Below, piece by piece: positions 1 through 14,754 of a stretch of DNA of 64,000 bases. The stretch comes from Rhopalosiphum padi. Lineage: Eukaryota > Arthropoda > Insecta > Hemiptera > Aphididae. The stretch is taken from assembly GCF_020882245.1 (NCBI RefSeq), contig NC_083597.1:74440152-74504151 (forward strand), read 5' to 3'. The notes below the pieces were generated by a model. That model ran no database searches. It was not told the origin of the DNA and saw only the letters and a list, made by a program, of their open reading frames with translations. Every line of letters starts with the position of its first letter. The first letter of the stretch is position 1. The position numbers were made by a program, and so were the translations under genes.

Positions 1-344
1 AGATTTATTTTATTTGTTGCGATTTAAAATAATAACTATTGGAATATTATTAAATATAATGTTTTGATAAAAACAACCTCTGTTTGTCTTGATATATTAT
101 TATAAGAGTATTTGTGTTTATATGTCTAGTCATACAATTATATAACAAACAGTTGTAAATATGGCAAAAAAGGCGAATTTACAAAAAGTACGACACAAAA
201 GATATAGTTTGATTTGAATTTCTTTTTATTACCTACAAATATTTAATAACTGTATTTATTTTTCTACATAACATTTAGAAATAAAATTTGGCTAGTAAAA
301 AAAAAAATATTTAAAAATTACAAATAAAAAAATTTTAAATGGAG

Positions 345-480
345 AAAGAAATGTATTGATTTTATGATAGTGTGGTATTTTTATTATTATTTTTTTTTGG
401 CTCATTATGTTTTGGAGTAAACTACTTGCTTCAATATTATTGTCAACATTATGGGTAAAATTCTAGTAAAATATTTGACT
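345..480 (+). repeat. Fragment of degenerate interspersed repeat
   Basis: Begins with TGTATTGATTTTATGATAGT, close to the starts near 14768 and 38151. It continues with a run resembling the copy at 38230-38270 (TTCAAT, then GGGTA, then a TAGTAAAAT-like end). Confidence 0.35.
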
Positions 481-1507
481 TATAGAAAATAGGAAATGTC
501 TTGTATTTTGATAAATAATTAAGAAAAAATATTAAAACCAGCGAAAATTCGAGAATATTTATATAAAACAATTTTTTTTATATTTATTCAGTACATAATT
601 TTCTTTGTAAATCCTAAATATTAAATCTTTTGTAATATTCTATGTGTTTACTAAATGTGTATTAAATATCCATAAATATCAATAATGAGGAACCAGAAAT
701 TATTCGTCTAAAATTTGATTTGTATATATCTAAGTATTCTGAAAATATGTTTTACTTGGAAATAAGGAATTAAAAAATATGTATATTGACATTAAAAAAA
801 AAAAAAATAAACTTTTTGAAATAATAAGTATTGTTTGATAATATTATACGAACCACTCAGATGTTCAGACATATAATGTATAAATAAAAATCTTATACAT
901 ATTAATATTAGTTAGCTTTTTATGTTTTTTGCCTAATGAAATTATTATTAGACGTATTTATCAATTAGTGTGTTTTTTTGCTAAAACTAAATGTTCCTAT
1001 TATTTAATTCTCAATTAAATAAAAATCCATGTTTAGAATATCAAATAAAAAGTGTTATGGAGACAAGGTTATGATATTTAAGATGAATCAGTACTAAAAC
1101 GTTTAAAAAGAAAGTCTTAAATTCACTGAATAGATGAATCATTAAGAGTAGACATAAGATATACTTGCCTAAAGCACCCGTGAGCCTTGAATTTGATTGA
1201 TTTTAGAAATGTTAATAATTCATATCATATTTATTTTATAGTACGCCTACTAATATATGGCATAATAGATAATATGATATAATATGGTAGCTTTTTAATA
1301 AATGACATTTGTTCACTTAAAATTAAATATATTATGGTTTATAAACTATGATTAGTTAACCTTTAAAAATCTAAAATATATTTTGATTTAATATATATTT
1401 GTTATTTGTAATAAATAGATTAAGTATCATCTTGATAAATTTACTGGAATATGCTGATTAAAATAAACAAATGTATTCAATTATATTTATACAATGATTG
1501 GGTGCAT

Positions 1508-1545
1508 ATTACTGTATTAATAATACTTATTATTAATACAGTAAT
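1508..1545. repeat. Perfect 18-bp inverted repeat, 2-bp loop
   Basis: Arms 1508-1525 and 1528-1545 are exact reverse complements. The pair is flanked by near-identical 14-mers at 1497-1510 and 1563-1576 (ATTGGGTG[C/G]ATATT). Confidence 0.8.
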
Positions 1546-2196
1546 ATACTTACTGTATTATTATTGGGTGGATATTGCAGTCAACAAATTGAGTTCGTGC
1601 AATAAAAAACTTGAAATACCAATGTAGAAAATGTCTAAATGAGATTATGTGTAATATATTATGCTGTATGTTATTTTGGAGACAATATTATATGTACTTA
1701 ATAATAATAATATATTCTAATAAAGAATACTGTTGAAAAATGTTGACCTAACCTTTACAATTATGTTCAATGTAACTACGTACAATAAATTTAAATTTAA
1801 ATTATTATTTAATAAATATAGAAAATAAATAGGTATACTACTTACATTGAAAATATAAAATATTTTAGATAAATTAAATGAAAACTTACTTATCCCTATT
1901 ACCAAATTACCTTAATATTTTTAAATGAGTGAGTGATATGTATGTGATTTTATCAATATCTACATTTTGAATATATTTTAATCATATCTGACATCATCAC
2001 TATTTAAAACTATATTAAATTAAGCATATAATCGTTTTTCAAATATTATCATAATCCATAGTTTTTACATTTATTAAACATAATAATAGTGCTTTAATTG
2101 TGGTTTTATATTTAGCTGTGTTATAAGTTATTTTTAGGTGTATTTTAATTACCTAATCTTTATGAAATTTCATGTATAATATCGCATAGTCGAATA

Positions 2197-2240
2197 ATTA
2201 ATTTTATTCATTAATCATTATTCACGTGAATAAAATTAAT
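2197..2240. repeat. Perfect 14-bp inverted repeat, 16-bp spacer
   Basis: Arms 2197-2210 and 2227-2240 are exact reverse complements. CACGTG lies at 2223-2228 at the edge of the spacer. Confidence 0.75.
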
Positions 2241-4954
2241 ACACTCTTGGATGAGAAATAAAGAAGTCGGAAAAGGAAAAATATTCATTAATATGTCTGC
2301 CTGTCTGCTTCTCATTATTGAACTCGTATAATCTTTACTATCTTTATAATAAGCAGAGGATTAATAAAAATTTGCAATATGTTTAATTATAGTTCCGTTT
2401 GATTAAAATTTTTAATTTTAATTTAAAATAAATTATTATAGATCTATAGTAAAAATCAAGTTTGGAATGATTTTGTTTCACCTTCAAGTACATTATTAAT
2501 CATAACAACTATCAATACAATTTATCAACGATTGTCGATCTTACCGATTCATATGCGAATAGTGAAGGTATATATAGTATATTATTTTAATGAGTATAAT
2601 AATACAACAATAAAATAATGTTATAGTGAATGTGAAAGACAGACACAATAAAAAATACGCTCAAACACTGCTTACATAAAACTATATCCAAATGTTAAAC
2701 TCTTATAGAGAAAGGTATATTATTTCGAGGGTATTTAAAAAGGTAGGCACTATAATAGTTCACCGTTGAATCATATACATTTTTATCGGGATATAGTTAC
2801 TTGTGCAATATAGATATTGAACAGTAAATATGCACGATATGTCATTTGGAGTACAATTTTATTAACACACATCACATGGTATACTAACTTCCTTTACATT
2901 ATCCAAATAGATTACGACAATTTATTTTAACTGATAACACATAATTTTATGTTCAGTAACGATTCGAAGATTGATATGTATTTCGAAATTTGAATCGGAG
3001 ATCAAAAAATATAGTATGGATGTATGGTTTTAAGATAAAATATTTGTCCTTCTTGTATTTCTTTTTGTTATTTCTTTTTTAAAAGTGTCATAAAGTTTCA
3101 TATGACGATCGAAATGGGACACATGTGGTACTTTAAGTTTGTCAGAATTAAAAATTCACAATAACTTGTGTGTTGTAGCCTTGTAGGTAACTGACAAGCT
3201 ATAAAAAATATCGGTTGGTTAAATAATGCATTTTTATGTTTGAATATTTTTTAAGGTGATTCAATTTAACTTTAAATTCAGCATATTCTATATCGCCGGG
3301 TTGGGAATTGTTTCCAAATAATCTATTCTTCAAAAAATATTATATTTATTTTATAAATACGACGACAAATGTATCATAGGTTTCATAAATTATTTATTAT
3401 ATAACAATTATTTTTTCACAGGTATCTAAAACAATTTCTAATTTTAAAACTGTAAACGTTAATAATTAAAAAATTGATATTTTCTAAGAAAGTAGTATAC
3501 AACACTTAGTAGTGTACAAACTTTTTTTATTTGTATTATATTTCCTAAGTATTATAAAGATATCTAGTTTTATTTATTCCAGAATCATTTCAATGAATAT
3601 TATTGATAATAATTATTTACAAATCTAATATGATGATACACGTTTCTGTATTTTAGTTAAGTAGTGGATTGTATTTGTATAACTGTACAATGTTATACGC
3701 TCAGTTCCAATGTCAAGTACGCTTGTATTGTATATTGTATTTAATTAAACAAATATTTTCTCAATAATGTTAGTTTTTAAATTTAAGCAATAAATTTTAT
3801 TGAAAAATGATAAATTGAATAAATAACCAAAGCTTACAAAATACGTATAAAATATTTATTTGAAAAAAAAAATTATTTTCATAAAAATAATGAATACAAT
3901 ATAGATATATAGACTGTTAACTGAAATTAAAATCAAAAAGAGCTTGGTGATGTACAAACAATTTAAAAAAATGTGGGAATTGATGAATATATTAAATTTA
4001 AAATCAACGATATCTGTTATAATATATTTTTAAGGACATTTTACTATTTATTTATACAACCAATAATAATTATTAGAAATTTAGTATTACTATTAATAAT
4101 TTTCCTATTGTTTAGACATAATAGTGTAAGTTGAATGAATTGTTATCAAAAAAATGAGATATATGTTTTAATTATTTATTATGATATTATAGCGTAGAAC
4201 GATATGCAAAGTTTTTTGGTTAGAACTATGTTAGAAATATGTCTAAATGTTTTGATAATTCATTATTTGTATAAAATTAATAAAATATAATAAAATGAAA
4301 AAACTAATAATAATACTGAAAATTCCAAAAACCTACGTCCTGTGGATATACTCGTTTTTTAATTACAACAAAATAGATTACATCAAAAGTTGGTGTACGT
4401 AAATAGGTATTCCGGGTTTTCCCGACTGTAAGAAAGTACTGGGATGTTTTTACTTTTGACCTCCAAAAGTACCGACTCGATCCAATTAACCACATTTGAA
4501 ATTAAGCATTTTATCTACCATGATAAGTTTAAAAGTTCCGCTATTGTCTACATAAAAAAAAGAAGATGATGATAAGACCAATATATTCTATGTTATGTTA
4601 AGAATCAAAAATATATACATACATACTACCATAAAATACCTAATTAAAAATAAATTTATAATTTAAACTTAAAAAAAAAAATGTTTAAATTACTACATAT
4701 TATCATTTGGTCACCGTAATAATACCTCTTTAATTATTCAAGTAATTCAACTGTGCGGGGAAAATTATGTATAATACTGCAAGACTCGTGGGTAGATTAT
4801 TATTAGTTATTACAATGTATAATATCATAATAAATTCTTAATCTATAATGCATATGTCTAAATATTATCTTAGTACAATAGTGTCTAATTTATGATAATT
4901 AAAATTATATTAGTATTTTTTTTTTTTTGTCATAATTTAGACCAAATATTTTTT

Positions 4955-5200
4955 TTATTCACGGTTCCGAGTCAAAATGATGAATTTCGTCAAAAACACC
5001 AAAATTCGAAAAAATTATTTTTAGTTAAAAAATCTTATTATTTTTAATATTCAATTAATTAAAAATTTATTGTGTTGTCCCGTCATTAGTTGTTAATGCT
5101 AAAATCAAAAATTGAGCATAATTCTACAAATGTTTTTTATAAGCGTCTGGAATTTAAATTATGACGAAATTGAATATTCATGCATAAAATAATTTCGCTT
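4955..5200 (+). repeat. Fragment of degenerate interspersed repeat
   Basis: Contains a TATAAGCGTCTGGAATTTAA block and a nearby ACGAAAT, matching the style and order of the block at about 15460-15500 in the longest copy. No coding potential. Confidence 0.35.
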
Positions 5201-5299
5201 TAAACTTTTTTCTTATTTTATTATAATTTAAAAATAAATAACTGCACTCGCCAAAAGCTTGGTGTTCTTGCATTAAAAAAAAAAAAAAAAATTGAAAAA

Positions 5300-8200
5300 C
5301 AAAATAACAAAATATGTTTCCACGCAAATAAGAATTAATACAAGGGACAGTTGTCTTCAATAGAGTAGTTATGTGAAACTTTTGTCTTAAAATTTAAAAG
5401 CACTTTATTGTCAATGCAATTACTTTTATACTTTTACCATATTACTTGTGGGATTAAAAATTATAACTCATCAATAGACAAAAAAAATTCAATATTCTAA
5501 CATAAGTTAATAATTTAAAATTGTGAAATCTACGATTCATTTAAAAATTATTTGATTACTGATTAGATTATAATGCGTTAAGTAGTTTTGTATTTTTAAT
5601 TATTCTAAGTTGATTTTTTTTATCAAAATCTATGTAAGTGGTTCTAAGTGAATATTTATGGGATATGAATTTAATTACGATTATTAAAAAATTTAATAAC
5701 GCATTTTACTAAACATAATAGTATACATTTATTACACAATTTCTGATTGGTCTAAATGTTCACGTGAGAAATATAAAGTACTTTAATCGTGATCAAAATA
5801 GTATTAACCATAAATTATTAAATCACATATTATTATTTTTATAGAATCTAAATCAATGTTTCAAATAATTATTGTTTTAATACATAATTATTTATAGTTA
5901 GTTATAAAATAGTAGTTTAATATTATTATCATACGTTTTCGATAGAACCTTCAACGTAAATTAGGTTAAAAATGATTTGGATATATTGTATTAGTATTTT
6001 TAATGACATACTAATTGTATCATATAAATAACGTTGACTTGTCGGTAGATAGATAAGCATAATCATAGTATTTTTAGATCATAATTTACTATACCTAGGT
6101 ACATAATAATATGAAGTATGGATTTAATATCATGAATTTTATATATAATTCATTATGAGTAAATTAAATCTAAGAAGGTATAAGGTATTTATCATTATAC
6201 GAATTGCATTGACTAATCTCATCTGTTTTAAATGTCAATGTCATACGAATTGTCTGTTTTAATCTATCTATTTATTACCAAGTGATTAACATATAACACT
6301 ACACACGTTACATCCTAAATTGCTTTATTAATCAATAATATCATACATTAGGTACCTACTATATAATATATTATAAACCACACAGTAAGGTTTTATTTTT
6401 GTATGCACAAACATTAATTTTATTGAGTTATTACTAATTTGTCATTTCAACACATGGTTTTATTAACAAACCCTTTTCATTTTCATTGAAAACAAAATTA
6501 TTATTTCAAATTCAATAGTTAGGGGTAAATGTACAAGCTGTTGTCCTACTGTCAATATAAAGAATAGAGAGAAGAATGATTAAAAAATGTTGAAACGAGT
6601 ATCTCCGATTACAATAAAATTTATATTTACATATTATATATATATTGTTTACTATTGTTATTTGAATCCTAAAACATTATCCAGCTCTAAAACGTAAATA
6701 CTCGTAAATAAATTGCTCATGAACTTCTCGATATGGAAATATATAGGACAGTTTACAGTTTACTGATTTTCACTATTTAACTATTTACTTCTTTTTACTA
6801 TTTTAACCTCACCTTGTGGTAGTGGTATATGCTTTATTTTATCAAACTAAAATCATCTTTTTCTATAATAGTAAACTATTAAGCAGATGTTTTATTTAAA
6901 AATATTGATGTCTTTAATTCAAGCTAATAGTTTCTGAGTTATTAAAATATAGCTACTTGCTAAAAACAATATTCTTTAATTATTTTCATACTAATAATAA
7001 TAAAATATAAAAAGTTTATTTATGATATATAATTTAGTCCTTACTATGAAAAATATAAATTATAAAATGTTAATCAATACATATTTATTTACTATCATAA
7101 TTAATAATATACAAAATAAAGCTATTTAATAACAATTACTCGTTTGAAGTTTTATTTAGATATTTTAATACTTTGAATAAAGCCTTCTTATAAATTATAC
7201 AAAACAATTATGGTTCTCATTTGAAAAAAAGTAGTTGAAATCGTCACTGGTTACATTTGATTTAGAACATCTAATTATTTGATAAATTTAATAATTTATA
7301 CTTACAAATTCTAAATCAGAATTTGAATAAATGAATTATATAATAAATGTATTTATTTATTAACAAATAAAAAAAATAGAAAAAAAAAATATATAATTAT
7401 GGAAAAAATGATACATGCCTGTTGTATCACTCTGTATATTCTGGAAAAATGATTTTAAAGTCAATTATTATATAGCACAAACATTTTAAGTTATTTTCAA
7501 ATAGCTGTTAATTTTGGAATGACATGTACATCAAGAATATATTTGCTAGAAGTCTTAGGCTGAATAACGGGTAATGATGATTTATTGAGTTAAGTTGTAA
7601 ATACATCAATTTGTATTATAGTACGTTCATGACAACAATACATTTAATTGACAAAAGTATCTAGTGTAGCACAATTCATTATACTTATAAGTAGTCAGTT
7701 TTAATCAATGAGTAATCACACTTAAAGTTGTTACCTTAAATTATATTGAAATTAGAAAAGTTTATTATTAAAATCTCGATTTAAAATATTGGTTGTTATT
7801 TTATGAATTATAAAAGAAATTAACTATAGTATTCTCAAGAGTTGTAGTTGTAATAAATTGTATACACCTTTTATTATAGGTTTTAAAACATAATATACCT
7901 AACATTAATCTATTCGTCTACAAATTAATGCAATGAAAATTATCATAATTCACGGAATAATTTTTTTTATTTATTTATTATTATTTTTTTTTATTAGTAA
8001 TGGAATAATAACAATTTATATATTAGGTTTTTACTATGAACGTTATATTATACACGTTTAAAGAATTATAAATGTACTCAGGAGTGCCACCCTACAATTA
8101 AATACTAAAAATCTTATTTATATGTATTTATTTAAAATGTAATTTTTAATTTGATTCCTACTGTACACATTGTTATATCGTTCAATAAAAAAACAAGATC

Positions 8201-11150
8201 TCATTTTAATTTCAATTATTTTAAACAAGAATCAATTTATTTTCTGTAGGTTGTTAAGCGGATTTTTTTTTTCCAATAGGTTGATGCATTCTTATTTTAA
8301 GTCGATCTTTGAATAATATTTAAACACTATTGCTATGTTTTTAATAATTGTATAACATAAACTATAAGATAAATGAAATATTTATAGTGTGATACATAAA
8401 AAATTAATTAATTTACTTTATTAATAAAATTTAATGGACTACTAAATAATAAGCATTATTTAGGAATCATTAGCACACTATTGATATTTTTTCAATGATT
8501 GTTTATGTAATACGGCAATAGTCTTTCAAATAATTGTAGATGAGCAGAAATTTGTGAACTGGTATATTACTATCTGGTTTCAATTGGGCGATAATGAAAA
8601 TAAATTATTATTCTGAATATTTAAAAGTATATTGTACAAGTATTTTAGTTTTAATTTATATTAATATAATGTTATACAAGTTAAAAGTTGTTTAGTAATT
8701 CATAATATGTCGATTCTTTGTATTATTATGTGATTACTTTTTGAATAATCATAAATGTTCAAAAACGATAATTTGTAATTTACTTGACAAATTAAATTAG
8801 TAAAAAATGAAATGCTATTTGAAAACTTATTTTTAAATTTAAAAGTATTTTCCGAAAAACTGAATATTAGCTACCATACAAATATAAAATTTTACTGGTT
8901 TCGTTTTCCACCGGGGAGAAAAACTTTTCCATTATCTTATATTGTTTAAAATTCTCAAGATTTAGTTTATATTATGTTTTATTATCTATTTACTACTTAT
9001 TTTAGATAATATATTATTGTTAATTTTAACAAAATATGCAAACACCATTTAATGAAACAGACAGAATCTACAATTATTCACCTTTATGATTAACATAATG
9101 TTTATTATTAGCGTCGCTAATTTGAGTCATCCTATAATTTAACTACAAACCAGTGTTAATTATATAACCTACACTTATATATTATTCATTGAATTCGTAC
9201 GAAACAAACATTCACATTAACATCGTTACAACTATCATAAATAATTATTATGGTATTTTTAATTAATAATATTTATTTCAATGCGAAATAAACAGTGATT
9301 TTTGTGTCTTCTTTGAATATTTTTATGTTTGTATTTGTGATAATGAATTGTATAATGACAGTTCTCAAGTATTAAACAAAAGTTACTCAACAAACGTTTT
9401 CGAAGAATCGAAAAATTACAAAATAAAAACAAATGTTATATTAGTATGCATTGTCACCGTCATACATTTATATTTTATGTAATTATACTACCACAATATT
9501 ATGCATCTATATAAGTGTAAAATATAACATATTGTATGCTAAATAATGTAATTTAATTAATTATTAAATTTAACGTACAACGGTATTACCTAATTAGTTT
9601 AATATCAATGTCTATTGTTATGAATCATATTTTTAAACTATTGTGCTATTATTATCCTAATTGAATTTATAATACCAGTTCAACTTAATAATTTAATACC
9701 TGAAACTTTGATTTTTCTAATAAAATATTGTAAAAATATTATGCTAGTAAAATATCAATATTGTCATATATCTTTGAACAGTAACATTAGACAAATGTTT
9801 GAAATGAGCTTAAAATATCGAAGTTAGTAAAAAATTAATCCTTATTGACTATCCCTATTAGGAACATTGTGCATACAAATAATTTATTATTTATTGTTTG
9901 TTTTATATATTTACATATAAATATATATATACATAAATAATAAAAGATTATAGTAACTTACTATATAATTATGTTCTTCTGTACAAGTAGTAAAAATGAT
10001 TTACATATTAAAATAATTTAATTTTTATCTTACATATTACTTCGAAGCTATAAAATAGTGTTGTGCTTATTCAAAGTTTAAGATTATCACTAAAATAATT
10101 TCAATCAAACAGTTCTAAACAAACTTTTTTTCCAAAGACATTATCTATGCTTAATTTATTATTACAAGCATATAATTTATAGTTAAAATCTAAATTATGA
10201 GTATTAATATGCTGATTATATTAAATTACCGTTCAATAATTTTATAATTTTAGTATCCAATTATAACCATGACTATACTTCAATATGCATCTATCATTTA
10301 TCACTGTTAATATGATGCTACTTAACATGGTAACTATCGATCCGTTATTAACTGTTGTAGTAAGAAATTAATATTTTAAAAATAAGAAGCATACAACTAA
10401 CTTGAAATCATGAATATATACAATCCGAGTAAAAAACATTAAAAAAAAATACCAATGTCCAAAGTAATTGGTTTTATAAGTTAAAAATATAGACCATATT
10501 ATGTGTACATGTTTTATACATTTTTATTAAATGTGTATTTGTATTAGAAATTCTGTGTTATATGAAAAAAGCAGCTCTGTTTCAAAATATTATTTATATA
10601 ATTAATTCATTATTCAATAGTTCACGAAAAATTTAGAATATGAATTCCTTAAACACAGAGTAGTTTAAAGATATCTATTATGTTTATGCTAATCTATTGT
10701 TGGCCAATTTTATAATGTATAATCGTGACCATAAGTCATTATAAATGGCATAATATATTCAGGGGAAACGATAGTAAAAGATGATTGCTATTATAATAAT
10801 AATAATATTGTGAGATAAATTAATGATGTTTTTCTTCGCATTTTTATGTATATAATTTAATTATTATACTTAAATATTATTTAATATTTCAAATCGTAAA
10901 AATACTAAATATTCTAGTGTAAAATAAAAAAATAGAAAAATATTAGGTTATAGATTAATTTTAAGATAAGTATTGGAATATAATTTATTTTTTAGTTAGA
11001 ATGATTTTTTTTAAATAAGTTTAAATTTCTTAATTAATTGATTGTAAGTTTATAAGTAATAAATTTATATTACAAAAGGAATGCTTTATATTTATTTTTT
11101 ATTTTTATGGTGCTAAATATTTATTTTCAAAAATTTTGTAAAAAAATAAT
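5300..11150. other. Gene-less AT-rich DNA
   Basis: I see no gene, RNA gene or ordered repeat here, only scattered A/T runs and short low-complexity frames. Confidence 0.55.
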
Positions 11151-11154
11151 AATA

Positions 11155-11270
11155 ACGATAGTCAAGTGGATACCGCTCTGCTGGAGATTAGGTGTCTAGT
11201 GCATCATAATTGTGAGTGTGTTAAATTTGAATTCAATAATATATCATTGTACCTAAACAAAAAAAAGATA
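11155..11270 (-). repeat. Degenerate interspersed repeat end, minus orientation
   Basis: On the minus strand it reads CAATGATATATTATTGAATT followed by CAAATTTAACACA, then a GACACCTA block and AGAGCGGTATCC. This aligns with the reverse complement of 12800-12960 and with the + strand at 38535-38565. Confidence 0.45.
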
Positions 11271-12794
11271 GTTTTATAGTAAGTGTTTTGATATATATAG
11301 CTATTAAAATCATATATTATATTTTAAGTATTTAATTATAATAATAATAATACCTATCACAGTTTGTCAACCTAAATAACTCAACATTTAATAACATTTT
11401 TCTGTAAAACAAAATCGCATATTTATATTATTGAGTATTTTGTCATTATAAGAATAACTTACAGAAAATCTTGTATTTAATGGTTAAGCCTTAATTATGA
11501 AAATTATATAAATTTTAATCTGCTAAATAAGTTAAATTTCACAACTATAACAAAAACTATTATACTGACTATTATAAGAACAAATTATCTGCAATCATCT
11601 GTTAAATTTTCAAAGGTGTTTTTCGAGCATAAAAATATAAGATTTTTTATAGAAAAAAAAAAATTAGTTCAAAATTTTAAAATGTCTACTTTTAATAAAA
11701 TATTTTGAAAACCACGTTGTTTATAGATTAATTTAATTTAATGAATTATATAAGCAACATTAAAACTTTTAAATTTTGTTGATTTTTAGATTTCAAATAA
11801 CAACAATATCATAAACATTGATTAAGGATAAATTTTATCTGTGAATCTCCAATTTCCCCAAAACTTTAAATTATAGCTACTATAGATAATATTTATGGAT
11901 TGAATTATGCCCATGTCCCATAGTTTTTTTTTCATAATTTTTGTAACCGAAATGTATATTGAACCTTGTATTAAATTTCCGATTATTTTTAAAGCACTGG
12001 AAATTATAACTATTGATTTCTTCTCCGTTCTCCTCCAAAAAAAAAAAATTATCAACTAGATCAAATTTACAACTAAAAACTACCATAAAAACCTTTTTTG
12101 CCGCTTCAAAATACGACGACAGACATACACAAAAAAACCACATATGAATGTGATATGTCAATTTTGTATCGCTCCGCTCAGAATCTAAAATGGATAATGA
12201 AACATGGCCCAGAGTCTATAGAGACTATATTTTTATTGTTATTCTTACAGCCAAGAATACACTCCACTATAGTTCATAGGTCGTTAAAATAAAATAATAT
12301 GATTGATTGAAAATATTTAGTACATAATATATTAAAAAAAAAAAATAGAATACAACTCGTATTTACGGTATTTTGACATGAAATAAAGCATTTTATTATG
12401 AAATAATTGTGTGGTGTTCTAATTTTATGTTTTAAAAATACGTCATTAAATCTTAAAATGAAAGCGCCATTTTCAATTCTACAATTAAGGAGTGGAAGAA
12501 AATTTTCTATATGAAGATTATTAACGACGCGATGTCTGTTTACAATTAAACTCCTGTTCTATGTAAGCTTGTTAATGATTACACATCAATTGATAATGTA
12601 CCAAAACATTATTAAACTTCTTGTGAAGTACCTAGTGTAAGCATTAAATTTAGATATCTAACAGTTATTAAGACCGATTATATAATTTCGTTATCCATAT
12701 AAGAAGTATTTATTCGTCATCATTATATTTTGAAGGGGCGTATTTTTCTTCAAAGAAAATGATTTTGTTATATAATTTTTTGTGATTTTTAAGT

Positions 12795-12960
12795 AATTAA
12801 AAAACCATAGAAGTCGCTCTGGTGTGTAGTAGGTGTCGAGGTTACTTCGTCATTGAACGGGTAACTTTAATGGATGTGTTCAATTTAAACTCAATGATAA
12901 ATCATTGTGTACGAAAAACGATTCACTAAGTGGAGACGGCCTGTCGTCTATACATATATT
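12795..12960 (-). repeat. Degenerate interspersed repeat end, minus orientation
   Basis: On the minus strand it reads a GAATCGTTTTTCGTACACAA block, then CAATGATTTATCATTGAG, AACACATCCATT and CGACACCTACTACACACCAG. This is the same block order as the 38.5 kb copy and the 11.2 kb copy. Confidence 0.5.
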
Positions 12961-14754
12961 TCCATAACGATATTTTATTTAATATTAGTATTGCTATTAG
13001 TAATTTATTAGTCATACGGTAGGTTGGAATAATATTTGTAAATAATAATTACTATAGTATTGTCTTATATGATATTACTAGCTAATATTAACTAATAAGG
13101 AAATGCAGTTGAAATATGTGGATAGGTTCATTTTAAAATTTTTAAATAGCTTAAAACTTATTTTTTTGCATTTGTATTTAGAGAAATTTTACAATATACA
13201 CAAATTATTAGTACAATAAGAATAAGCGATAATAAATATACACTTATAGAGGTTAGTCTGTAAACACGAGGGAAGAATCATCTAGTGATGGTACTTCAAT
13301 AGCTTAAAACTAATCTAATTATTTTGAAATGTAACATCGTGTTTTATATAAATGATGACATACATAGTAATAACAAGTTTAAGATCTCTAAAATAATATT
13401 TTTTAAATTGGAACAAAACGTTTTAAATATTTATTCTTTATTTAAATATCCACTTTCATAAAATTGTAAACAAAAAATGGTTTGGAAAAAAATGTGGCAT
13501 TTACTATACGAACAACTTATGAATAATCTTTATTTTTAAATTGACAAACTGATAAAAATCAATAAAAAAAAACTAGTTCTTATTTGTTATTCATACCTAT
13601 ATATTTTCTTTATAATAGTTTATACTAAATTAACTTTTTTTATTTGAAATTTTCAAATTTAGTAGAGAAAAGGAGACATAATAGGTAAATATAATCGTGT
13701 AAACTATATTTGAAATTTAAATGGAATAACAGAATAATAAGTCTTCAATTTTTTATTTATATATATTATGGCTACAACAGCTAAGGTGTTTATCCTACAT
13801 TTTTTATATATCTACAATTTATTCAACATAAACAAATAATATTAATTATTCACAATTTTAGAGTGATTATATATTGTTTACAATGTTACAGTTAATTAGT
13901 CTTATTTAAACTATGAAGACGTTACATATTATGTATATAGTAATTATGAAAAACATTGTAATAATAATAACAAATAATACTTGAATAATTTAACAATGAA
14001 GTAACCACTTTAGTGAAATGGGATTTATTGGTACTAAGTCACTGGAAATATTATATAGATACGAATTCAACTTATACTAATAAAATATACTATTGTCTGT
14101 TATTAGTAAAATTATTTAAAAAAAAGACAAATGTTATTTAAGACTAACGATTAATTACAATAGATTGTTTTGTTTATGCGCACACATAACTTAGGTACAT
14201 CAACAATAAAACATCAAATTTAAATAGGCTATAATATTTCTGTAAATCTTTTGTAGTATAGACAAAATAAGAAATTCATAAATAATAAAGTAAATAAATT
14301 GATTTTCTTTATTTAAATTAATAAAACGAGTTAATTTATATATTCGATATATAATTAAATAAAGTTTATAGATACTTTTTGACCAACATTCTTGGCTCCA
14401 AACAACATTGTTGAGTTTTCGTAAATAGTTTAAAACAATTAACTGTTTCTTCTACTGAAGTATCTATGTATAAGAGATTAGATAATACATACCTACTGAC
14501 TACTATCATGATATTTTAGTGAAACTCAGCACAGCTTTAATTATTGATTAATAATTATTATGGTCCACTGCCACGATTAGAAATTAATTTTATATAAAGT
14601 AATGGGAATTGTTAGTCATTTTGAAGGCAAAGCACAAATATATCTTTTGTTTAATTATATATTATTTAAATACATATAATTTTGTGATATTATAATATTA
14701 CGAATTAACTAAAACACCAAGTTACTTATAAAAATATTTATATTAGATTCTGGA

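Larger units (their letters stand above)
1..4950. other. Gene-less AT-rich DNA
   Basis: No coding region is supported; open frames are short and of low complexity. It holds a degenerate repeat fragment at about 345-480 and two perfect inverted repeats (1508-1545 and 2197-2240). Confidence 0.6.
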
